Positions 1-4,033 are shown, counted from the first letter of the stretch. The stretch: DNA of 5,038 nt from Phycisphaerales bacterium (GCA_020054055.1 JAGVLZ010000058.1:1-5038), one strand, 5' to 3'. Notes: generated by a model from the letters alone, not told the origin. Program-made: numbers and translations.

Positions 1-573
1 ATCGAGACGCTGGCGGGGATCCCGGCGACGGTCGGCGGCGCGATCGTGATGAACGCGGGGGGGGCGTTCGGGCAGGTCTCGGACTCGGTGCGGTGCGTTC
101 ATGCGCTGACGCGCGCTGGGGAGTTGCAGTCGATCCCGCTGCCGGAGATTCATTTTTCGTATCGGCACTCGGGGTTGAATCATCTGGTGATTGTCGGGGC
201 GGACCTTCGGCTGAAGCGCATCGCGGCGGATGCGCAGGCGGCGCTGCGCGAGCGGTTGAAGGAAGTGATGGCGTACAAGAAGAACAGCCAGCCGATGGCG
301 GAGAACTCGGCGGGGTGCTACTGGAAGAACCCAACCGATCCGAACGACCCTTCGAAACGTCTCTCCGCCGGGAAGATCATTGATGAGTGCGGATTGAAGG
401 GGGTTTCGTTCGGCGGGGCGACGGTCAGCCCCGTTCATGCGAACTTCGTCGTCACCGCCGAGGGATGCAGGGCGCGGGACATCGTGGCGCTCATGGAGAG
501 CGTGCGGCGGCGGGTGACGGAGCGGACGGGGATCGTGCTGGAGGCGGAGGTGGTGTATTGGAGGCGGGGGTAG
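1..573 (+). CDS. murB: UDP-N-acetylenolpyruvoylglucosamine reductase (MurB), 5' end cut off by window
   Basis: MurB is the cytoplasmic FAD enzyme that reduces UDP-GlcNAc-enolpyruvate with NADPH to UDP-MurNAc, the second committed step of peptidoglycan synthesis. The frame is open from base 1 and ends at TAG 571-573, giving 190 visible residues; about the first 100-130 residues of a usual ~300-aa MurB are missing. Visible family signatures are the FAD-binding stretch GIPATVGGAIVMNAGG (residues 6-21), FSYRHSG (52-58) with the catalytic-type arginine, the SAGCYWKNP segment (103-111), the SAGKII..CGLKG segment (122-133), HANFVV (146-151) and LEAEV near the C-terminus with the conserved glutamate. 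The proton-donor position, serine in E. coli MurB, is cysteine here (residue 106); this substitution is known from other MurB proteins. The insert-free C-terminal spacing fits a type II (short) MurB. The last 83 bp overlap the convergent gene on the minus strand. Nearby ddl supports a dcw-type context. Confidence 0.95.
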   Translation: METLAGIPATVGGAIVMNAGGAFGQVSDSVRCVHALTRAGELQSIPLPEIHFSYRHSGLNHLVIVGADLRLKRIAADAQAALRERLKEVMAYKKNSQPMAENSAGCYWKNPTDPNDPSKRLSAGKIIDECGLKGVSFGGATVSPVHANFVVTAEGCRARDIVALMESVRRRVTERTGIVLEAEVVYWRRG

Positions 574-1180
574 GCGGGCCGAGGATCGGGGCGAGGAGAT
601 CGCGGACGTTGGGGGAGGGGAGTTTCGCGTAGGCCTGGACAGCGCGGATGCGCGTGTTGCGCGTCGCGAGTTCATGTTTCTCCTTGGCGTCCTGCATGCG
701 GATGATGTCGCCGGCGGCCTTGCGCGCGGTCTCGGGCTTGTCGGAGTACTCGGCGAGGCGTGCGAAGGTTCGCGCGGCGGTGGCCCGGTTGGCGCGGGCG
801 AGAGCCTCGTTGCGCTTCTCCTGCGCGGCGGTGTAGGTTTCGAGGAGTTTCACGAACTCCGGGTCTTCGGTGCGCGCGAGCGCCTCAATGATGGAGATGC
901 TGAGGGTGAAGGCGATGTCGGCGAGGGTGAGGGTTTCGTCGAGGTAGAGGGCGAGGAAGCGTTCGTGCGGAAGGGCTTGGGGGCTTGAGGACGTGAGGGC
1001 TTGGGCGGAGGGAGAAGAAGTGGGCGTGTTGGCGCTCGGCACCGATTCCTTAAGGGAATCGGCGGCACTGGGAGGCCCCTCCCTCACGGTCGGGGTTCGT
1101 GGAGTGAGGCGGAGGGGCGGAGGTTCCGGGGTATGGGGGATGGATTTGGCGTTCGGGATGTGTGTGCGGAGTTGTGTCAT
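491..1180 (-). CDS. Hypothetical protein, helical core with disordered Pro/Ser-rich ends
   Basis: I do not recognise this 229-aa protein. It starts at ATG (1180-1178 on the minus strand) without a clear Shine-Dalgarno sequence and stops at TGA (493-491). Three parts are visible. Residues 1-70 are Pro/Ser/Thr-rich and probably disordered. Residues 71-180 form a charged, predominantly helical core; its beginning (LTLADIAFTLSISIIEALAR, 84-103) resembles a helix-turn-helix as found in small DNA-binding or terminase-like proteins, and 112-178 looks like long amphipathic helices. Residues 200-229 are Pro/Ala/Ser low complexity. There is no signal peptide or membrane segment. The low-complexity tail is encoded antisense to murB, so a stop-codon loss with extension into murB is plausible. 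Residues about 28-47 are encoded by a dispersed palindromic repeat, which suggests insertion into a tolerant region. The core has a coherent residue pattern and I think the gene is real; DNA binding is only a guess. Confidence 0.68.
   Translation of the reverse strand: MTQLRTHIPNAKSIPHTPEPPPLRLTPRTPTVREGPPSAADSLKESVPSANTPTSSPSAQALTSSSPQALPHERFLALYLDETLTLADIAFTLSISIIEALARTEDPEFVKLLETYTAAQEKRNEALARANRATAARTFARLAEYSDKPETARKAAGDIIRMQDAKEKHELATRNTRIRAVQAYAKLPSPNVRDLLAPILGPPTPASNTPPPPPARSPSAPSPAAARSP
1039..1075 (+). repeat. Palindromic dispersed repeat, copy 1 (inside a coding region)
   Basis: A 37-bp unit that matches 1307-1343 at 31 of 37 positions. Its centre, 1042-1062, is an inverted repeat CCGATTCC-TTAAG-GGAATCGG (8-bp arms). 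A second small inverted repeat, GGGAGG-CC-CCTCCC, follows at 1070-1083. This copy lies within the minus-strand hypothetical gene and encodes roughly residues 36-47 of it without breaking the frame. The conserved arms with a variable centre are typical of a dispersed REP-like element. Confidence 0.7.
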
Positions 1181-1243
1181 GCGTGAAGATTGACGCGGGA
1201 AAGAGGCGGGTCAAGGGGGTTTGGTCGCATGTACACGGGTTGA

Positions 1244-1289
1244 GCGCACAAAGGTGGATGTTGTGGCGAGATTCGCGCACAAAGGTGGA
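1244..1289 (+). repeat. Short direct repeat, 15-bp unit at 31-bp spacing
   Basis: GCGCACAAAGGTGGA occurs exactly at 1244-1258 and again at 1275-1289, one 31-bp period apart. The sequence between the copies ends in GAGATTC, and the stretch after the second copy ends in TGAATC before a third start-like GCAC at 1307, so this looks like a decayed tandem repeat with units of about 31-32 bp. It lies in the region between two divergent genes; two helical turns plus a half do not by themselves suggest a particular operator. Confidence 0.5.
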
Positions 1290-1306
1290 CTTGCACCGGT
1301 TGAATC

Positions 1307-1343
1307 GCACCGATTCTCGAAGGGAATCGGTGGCTTTGGGAGG
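1307..1343 (+). repeat. Palindromic dispersed repeat, copy 2 (intergenic)
   Basis: Second copy of the 37-bp unit at 1039-1075, in the same orientation. The central inverted repeat is CCGATTC-TCGAAGG-GAATCGG (1310-1330). Differences from copy 1 fall in the loop (3 bases) and in the right flank (3 bases), leaving the stem intact. A further GAATCG at 1302-1307 can pair with CGATTC at 1311-1316, so two mutually exclusive hairpins are possible here. It lies in the gap between the divergent genes that start at 1180 and 1527. Confidence 0.7.
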
Positions 1344-1481
1344 GCGAATAGGAGCCACATGCCCACCCCTCGGAGTCGTTCACTTGGGTCGTGCTACCCG
1401 CCGGTTTCATACCAGTCAGTTTATCCACAGGTTCTTGCCAAACGCTCCATGCTGTAGACCGGGTATAGTTGTCAGCTCGCA

Positions 1482-1507
1482 CCGACAAGTACGTCTTCGT
1501 ACATCGG
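1482..1507 (+). promoter_or_regulatory. Small hairpin directly upstream of the cassette's ribosome binding site
   Basis: CCGA (1482-1485) pairs with TCGG (1504-1507) and, inside it, GTACG (1489-1493) pairs with CGTAC (1498-1502) around a TCTT loop. It ends 8 nt before the GGAG Shine-Dalgarno sequence (1516-1519) of the GTG-started gene at 1527. As DNA it is an imperfect dyad that a winged-helix protein could bind; as RNA it could modulate translation. Either role is inference. Confidence 0.35.
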
Positions 1508-1526
1508 AACCTCATGGAGCACGCTC

Positions 1527-2105
1527 GTGGCAAAGTCATCGGTTATTACGGAAGAGTTCAAGGCCATTCAGACTGCCCTCGTAGCACTGGAGCCGCTGGA
1601 CGAAACCCAGCGCAAGTTTGCGGTGTCGATGGTCCTGTCGCGCCTGGGGATGTCTGAACCCCCGAAGGGTGGAGGTGGCGGCGGAAATGGTGGGAGCGGC
1701 GGCGGTGCTGGTGGCGGCGGCGCACCCGACATCACGAACATGAAGCCCAAAGAGTTCATCGCGCTGAAGAGACCGACCACCGATCTAGAGCGGCTTGTTT
1801 GCCTTGCCTACTTCCTTACCCGCGCGCGGAGCACGCCGAAGTTCAAGGTGAAGGACATCACCGACTTGAACGAAGAAGCGCTGGCAACCCCGTTCTCTAA
1901 TCCCTCTCAGACCGCCTCAAACGCCGTGAAACAAAGCCGAATGCTCGCGCCTGCGGAGAAGGGCCAGAAGCGGATCACCGTCGATGGCGAGCGCCTGGTT
2001 GAAGCCCTTCCCGACCGCGCTGCTGTTGATGAGGCACGTGCCGCGTCACGTCGCCCCGCGAAGAAGAAAGGTGGGCGGAAGACGACGAAGAAAGCGGGAG
2101 GGTGA
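1527..2105 (+). CDS. Unnamed winged-helix-like protein with glycine-rich linker, first gene of the cassette
   Basis: A 192-aa protein of unknown function. The GTG start at 1527 is supported by GGAG (1516-1519) at 7-nt spacing and by the natural N-terminus MAKSSVITEE. Three parts are visible: a helical N-terminal domain (residues 6-42) with LEPLDETQRKFAVSMVLSRL; a linker of almost pure glycine (48-66); and a domain of about 90 residues (74-162) starting PKEFIALKRPTTDLERLVCL, whose helix pattern, N-P-S-Q-T-A-S-N-A-V recognition-helix-like stretch (125-134) and terminal strand resemble a winged helix-turn-helix. A Lys/Arg-rich tail (175-192) suggests nucleic-acid contact. No catalytic motif, signal peptide or membrane segment is seen. 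I have an impression of unnamed homologues with the same layout in environmental bacteria, but cannot verify it. It ends 8 nt before the HEPN-like gene, so the two are almost certainly co-transcribed; it could be that protein's partner, regulator or antidote. Confidence 0.85.
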   Translation: MAKSSVITEEFKAIQTALVALEPLDETQRKFAVSMVLSRLGMSEPPKGGGGGGNGGSGGGAGGGGAPDITNMKPKEFIALKRPTTDLERLVCLAYFLTRARSTPKFKVKDITDLNEEALATPFSNPSQTASNAVKQSRMLAPAEKGQKRITVDGERLVEALPDRAAVDEARAASRRPAKKKGGRKTTKKAGG

Positions 2106-2113
2106 GATAGCCC

Positions 2114-2878
2114 ATGCTGCAACAAGTCCGGCAAGGTCTGGTCGCGTCTCTGAACGCAGCGCTGGTCGATGAATTGCTGGCTGCGCATCAGGAAGCCAAG
2201 CGGAACTACTACTTGGGCGGGCTGCGCCTAAGCGCCGTAGAGGGCGGACGCTTCTGCGAAGCCGCGTTCCGTCTGCTTCAGCAGCGAAGTATGGGCACGT
2301 TCGACCCCTTGGGCACGACGCTCGACACTGAGAAGTTGATACGGACCCTGGGCCAAATCCCCGCGACGCAGCAGCCTGACGCCGTGCGCCTTCACATGCC
2401 CCGCGCGCTCCGCATGGTCTATGACATCAGGAACAAGCGGGACGTTGCCCATCTCGCGGATGGCATCGACCCGAATCTACAGGATGCCGGGCTGGTCGTG
2501 GCCGTGCTGGATTGGGTGTTGGCGGAGTTCGTGCGCCTGTACCATTCCGTTCCCGCGAACACGGCCCAGCAGATTGTCGCCAACATCGTCACTCGTGCCG
2601 CGCCGGCCATCGAAGACTTCGATGGCTTTCTGAAGGTGTTGCGGACGGACTTGGGGGTGAGTGACTTTGTTCTGTTGCTGCTTTACCAGCGGGGCACTCA
2701 GGGAGCGACGTTCACCGAACTGGAGACGTGGGTGCGCCCAAAGATGCGTGCCAACTTACGCCGGACGCTGACCGGACTCGCGGACGACAAGGCGTACATC
2801 CACGCGGCCGGCGACACATACCGGATCACCCGATCCGGCCAGCAGTACATCGAAGAGGAGGGGCTCATGGAGGATTAG
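2114..2878 (+). CDS. Putative HEPN-domain RNase-like protein with C-terminal winged helix
   Basis: A 254-aa protein, not a named family that I can identify. ATG at 2114 has GGTGAG (2101-2106) 7 nt upstream, overlapping the end of the preceding gene. Residues 1-145 are helical and hold, at 106-113, R-N-K-R-D-V-A-H, which fits the HEPN ribonuclease signature R-(N/D/H)-x4-5-H. The surrounding pattern (a helix ending in MVYDI, then NPN-like DPNLQDA, then a hydrophobic helix VVAVLDWVLAEFVRLYH) is what HEPN four-helix bundles look like around the motif. Residues about 148-180 are a connector. Residues 183-247 (LLLLYQRG..TFTELETW..ANLRRTLTGL..DKAYIH..YRITRSGQQYIEE) read as a winged helix with a wing hairpin. 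There is no signal peptide or membrane helix, so it should be cytoplasmic. HEPN proteins often are toxins, abortive-infection effectors or RNA-processing enzymes; which, if any, applies here is open. It could also be a non-catalytic HEPN scaffold. Cotranscribed with the 1527-2105 gene. Confidence 0.85.
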   Translation: MLQQVRQGLVASLNAALVDELLAAHQEAKRNYYLGGLRLSAVEGGRFCEAAFRLLQQRSMGTFDPLGTTLDTEKLIRTLGQIPATQQPDAVRLHMPRALRMVYDIRNKRDVAHLADGIDPNLQDAGLVVAVLDWVLAEFVRLYHSVPANTAQQIVANIVTRAAPAIEDFDGFLKVLRTDLGVSDFVLLLLYQRGTQGATFTELETWVRPKMRANLRRTLTGLADDKAYIHAAGDTYRITRSGQQYIEEEGLMED

Positions 2879-2900
2879 GCATTTGACCCATGAAGCGATG

Positions 2901-2935
2901 CGGGCTGATGGGAGTGCGGCACGCCCATCAGCCCG
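2901..2935 (+). terminator. Strong hairpin after the HEPN-like gene (possible terminator/attenuator)
   Basis: CGGGCTGATGGG (2901-2912) pairs perfectly with CCCATCAGCCCG (2924-2935), a 12-bp stem; inside the loop GTG (2914-2916) can pair with CAC (2920-2922). It begins 22 nt after the stop of the 254-aa gene. No T-tract follows, so an intrinsic terminator is not proven; it may act as an mRNA 3' stabiliser or partial attenuator before the small downstream gene. Confidence 0.45.
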
Positions 2936-2942
2936 TCGCCAA

Positions 2943-2988
2943 CGGCGGGGTGTATCCCGCCGCCGTCTGAGGTGTGACCCTCTGACGG
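2943..2988 (+). other. Two adjacent hairpins leading into the small gene (structured leader)
   Basis: CGGCGGG (2943-2949) pairs with CCCGCCG (2956-2962) around a 6-nt loop, and immediately after it CCGTCTGAGG (2963-2972) pairs with CCTCTGACGG (2979-2988) with one mismatch. Together with the stem at 2901-2935, most of the 88 nt from 2901 to 2988 can be paired. The GGAG ribosome binding site of the 56-aa gene lies 25 nt downstream. It may be a leader structure or a small RNA; I do not match it to a known riboswitch class. Confidence 0.45.
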
Positions 2989-3023
2989 GAGTCTATTCGC
3001 AGAGTGCCGCTTGGAGAACTGCC

Positions 3024-3194
3024 ATGGCTAAGAAGCCCATCGGCACGACGGCCCGTACCGGAGAGACTTGCCCTGAGAGCGGCGTTTGGGAAGTTGTGGG
3101 TACGCCCTCAACCACCGCGCCGATCGCGCTGGGCAACACCATGCCGCCCTATGGCGGCCGGGCTGTGACGTGGCGGCTGATTCGCCACGCCTGA
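3024..3194 (+). CDS. Small 56-aa conserved-looking protein (G-E-x-C-P-x-S-G type), unknown function
   Basis: A 56-residue ORF starting MAKKPIGTTARTGETCPESG and ending AVTWRLIRHA. The ATG at 3024 has GGAG (3013-3016) at 7-nt spacing, a much better start than the in-frame TTG at 2883, which would run through the hairpins. Residues 12-20 (TGETCPESG), 30-42 with TTAPIALGNTMPP, and 47-53 (AVTWRLI) look like a compact all-beta small domain of the kind in which a G-x-x-C-P-x-S-G turn precedes a strand and a terminal W-x-L strand closes the fold; related small proteins often carry more cysteines and bind zinc. Only one cysteine is present here, so a zinc site is unlikely in a monomer. There is no signal peptide or transmembrane segment. 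It follows the HEPN-like gene after 145 nt and is framed by hairpins on both sides, so it may be a third cassette member or an independent small gene. Function unknown. Confidence 0.7.
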   Translation: MAKKPIGTTARTGETCPESGVWEVVGTPSTTAPIALGNTMPPYGGRAVTWRLIRHA

Positions 3195-3200
3195 TTCACG

Positions 3201-3228
3201 CTCACGCTCGGCGAAGGCCGGGCGTGAG
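3201..3228 (+). terminator. Hairpin terminator-like structure after the small gene
   Basis: CTCACGC (3201-3207) pairs with GCGTGAG (3222-3228); a T-G wobble follows, then CGGC (3209-3212) pairs with GCCG (3217-3220) closed by a GAAG tetraloop, making a 12-bp stem 6 nt after the stop codon at 3194. Only GTTT follows (3229-3232), a weak T-tract, so it is a likely but not classical intrinsic terminator. It would end the 1527-3194 transcription unit. Confidence 0.55.
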
Positions 3229-3252
3229 GTTTCCGAGCACCGCTTTGTGGCC

Positions 3253-3381
3253 CCTCGACCTGCGTTGACGCTGCTCGAGGTTGCGGGACGAGGAAGCGGA
3301 ATAATGCGACCACTTTCCACGGGTTGCGCGGCGAAGCGCCCGCTTCACCCGTGGCTACATCCCGACGCCCCGTTGGGGCGT
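3253..3381 (+). repeat. Composite palindrome module 1 (CCACGGGT hairpin plus second hairpin)
   Basis: The core at 3317-3354 is a long hairpin with outer arms CCACGGGT and ACCCGTGG around an inner GCGGCG/CGCCGC-like stem, preceded by CTTTCC and followed by GGCTAC. Seven bases later a second hairpin ACGCCCC-GTT-GGGGCGT (3365-3381) has a 3-nt loop. Upstream lies a weaker imperfect hairpin, CCTCGA (3253-3258) with TCGAGG (3275-3280). The core is nearly identical to 3476-3512 (one extra C here), and the order of parts matches the other two modules. Confidence 0.7.
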
Positions 3382-3396
3382 TCTGAGCGGATGCAC

Positions 3397-3537
3397 GCAT
3401 GCTTCTCAGGGCAGAAGCATGCCACACATTGCGTGCGAGAAAAAACGAGAGAAGAGGTGTTGGGCGGCGCTCTTTCCACGGGTTGCGCGGCGAAGCGCCG
3501 CTTCACCCGTGGCGACAGGCCGGCGTCCCTCCGGGAC
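3397..3537 (+). repeat. Composite palindrome module 2 (second CCACGGGT hairpin)
   Basis: It begins with a perfect 10-bp stem, GCATGCTTCT (3397-3406) with AGAAGCATGC (3413-3422), then AGAAGAGG (3450-3457), a GGGCGG-rich spacer, CTTTCC, and the core hairpin at 3476-3512 (CCACGGGT/ACCCGTGG outside, GCGGCG-AAG-CGCCGC inside). After GGCGAC comes a second hairpin GTCCC-TCC-GGGAC (3525-3537) with a 3-nt loop. The core matches module 1, while the trailing hairpin has a different sequence with the same form, indicating structure conserved independently of sequence. Confidence 0.7.
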
Positions 3538-3554
3538 TGGAAGGCACCCCCTCT

Positions 3555-3566
3555 GTCTTCGAAGAC
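3555..3566. repeat. Perfect 12-bp palindrome between modules
   Basis: GTCTTCGAAGAC is fully self-complementary, and the flanking CTCT (3551-3554) can pair with AGAG (3569-3572) across a TT bulge. It sits between modules 2 and 3, just before a short AGTCCCTCA stretch (3571-3579) that resembles the left end of the inverted-repeat element at 3752. The section 3567-3613 holds nothing else I can support. Confidence 0.45.
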
Positions 3567-3614
3567 TTAGAGTCCCTCATGCTCTGTTGAGATCCCGATG
3601 ATTCCCGTTCACGT

Positions 3615-3725
3615 TGCACCCCTGCAGGGTGCAGAAGAGGTTAGGGAGGTTGCTTTTCCGGGGGCGGCGCTCCTCGAAGACTCGTCGCTCTGCCCCCGGC
3701 TACGAACTACCAGTCTTTCAGACTG
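3615..3725 (+). repeat. Composite palindrome module 3 (CCGGGGGC hairpin)
   Basis: It has the same layout as modules 1 and 2 with different stems: leading hairpin TGCACCC (3615-3621) with GGGTGCA (3627-3633), AGAAGAGG (3633-3640), a GGGAGG spacer, CTTTTCC, core hairpin with arms CCGGGGGC (3658-3665) and GCCCCCGG (3692-3699), GGCTAC beginning at the last stem bases, and a trailing hairpin CAGTCT-TTC-AGACTG (3711-3725) with a 3-nt loop. AGAAGAGG is 25-26 bp upstream of the core in both modules 2 and 3. Confidence 0.65.
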
Positions 3726-3751
3726 AAGAAAAAGGCATTTCAACGAAGCAA

Positions 3752-3837
3752 GTCCCTCACAGCATGAAAGCCGTAGAGGGGGTAGGGACGGGCGGGACGC
3801 CCATACCACCTAGACAGGTAGTCATTCCGTGAGGGAC
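3752..3837. repeat. 86-bp element bounded by 9-bp inverted repeats
   Basis: GTCCCTCAC (3752-3760) and its exact complement GTGAGGGAC (3829-3837) bound 68 bp that include GGGCGGGACGCCC (3790-3802), itself an inverted repeat of GGGCG-type arms. On the minus strand the interior reads as GMGVPPVPTP-like peptide, a pattern that I associate with dispersed non-coding repeats rather than proteins. This could be a tiny non-autonomous element or one more REP-like unit. No flanking target duplication is evident. Confidence 0.5.
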
Positions 3838-3854
3838 GCTTAGACGTCTCCCCC

Positions 3855-3925
3855 GCGCCCGGAAATAGGACGGGGTAGGAGGCCCATCCTCCGGGCGCAC
3901 TGCTTGCCCTTCGGGACAAGCAGTG
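3855..3925. repeat. Two abutting hairpins, the second capped by TTCG
   Basis: GCGCCCGG (3855-3862) pairs with CCGGGCGC (3891-3898). Sharing base 3898, CACTGCTTG (3898-3906) pairs with CAAGCAGTG (3917-3925); after a C-A mismatch the stem resumes with CC/GG around a TTCG tetraloop (3910-3913). The second resembles an intrinsic terminator stem, but no T-tract follows on either strand, so a repeat element or a bidirectional barrier upstream of ddl is as likely. Confidence 0.55.
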
Positions 3926-4033
3926 GCACCCCAGAACCTTGACGATTCTCGCCTTCGTGTGGCGGAAGCCGATAATGTGCCGCTCGAATTCTCTGCGTTT
4001 CTTTTTGCCTGCTCGCTTTGGTGCCGTGACACT

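Larger units (their letters stand above)
1181..1526. other. Divergent intergenic region with repeats and a single DnaA-box-like site
   Basis: This 346-bp gap separates the minus-strand gene starting at 1180 from the plus-strand cassette starting at 1527 and must hold the promoters of both. I see no credible gene. It contains the direct repeat at 1244-1289, the palindromic repeat at 1307-1343, a perfect DnaA-box consensus TTATCCACA at 1421-1429, and a TATAGT -10-like hexamer at 1464-1469. The nearest -35-like TTGCCA (1435-1440) is 23 bp away from that hexamer, too far for a standard sigma-70 promoter, so I do not call a promoter. One isolated DnaA box is not an origin. Base composition becomes less G-rich from about 1360 onward, marking the probable left side of the inserted cassette. 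Confidence 0.5.
3195..4033. other. Palindrome-rich non-coding zone between cassette and ddl
   Basis: About 840 bp without a gene that I can support. From left to right it holds a terminator-like hairpin (3201-3228), three composite palindrome modules (3253-3725), an inverted-repeat element (3752-3837) and two abutting hairpins (3855-3925). The last ~108 bp before ddl (3926-4033) must hold its promoter if ddl is no longer read from murB: GATAAT (3971-3976) is -10-like, but the nearest good -35, TTGACG (3939-3944), is 26 bp away, so no promoter is called. No clear Shine-Dalgarno sequence precedes the ddl ATG. Confidence 0.6.

Noticed and set aside
1421..1429. Replication origin based on the DnaA box
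   Set aside because: There is a single box, no AT-rich unwinding region and no dnaA or dnaN nearby.
1435..1469. Sigma-70 promoter TTGCCA ... TATAGT for the cassette
   Set aside because: The 23-bp spacing is too long for a standard promoter; only the -10-like element is noted.
1162..1584. Plus-strand 140-codon frame and the opposite 1177-1539 frame
   Set aside because: They cross repeats and the start of the cassette gene, have no start signals or coherent domain pattern, and run against better supported genes.
2883..3023. TTG-started N-terminal extension of the 56-aa gene
   Set aside because: It would translate the three hairpins into Arg-rich peptide; ATG 3024 has a well spaced GGAG.
3317..3725. 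Possible CRISPR array from the recurring palindromic units
   Set aside because: Only two near-identical units occur, spaced 159 bp apart, with structured rather than unique spacer-sized sequence between them and no cas gene.
3247..3832. Several 60-107 codon frames on both strands in the palindrome zone
   Set aside because: Their peptides are translations of the repeated hairpins (for example the same STGCAAKR stretch twice), which explains the open frames without coding.
3923..4033. Upstream in-frame extension of ddl from GTG 3923
   Set aside because: The extra 37 residues have no Ddl character, the GTG lies inside a hairpin arm, and ATG 4034 gives the family's normal N-terminus and length.
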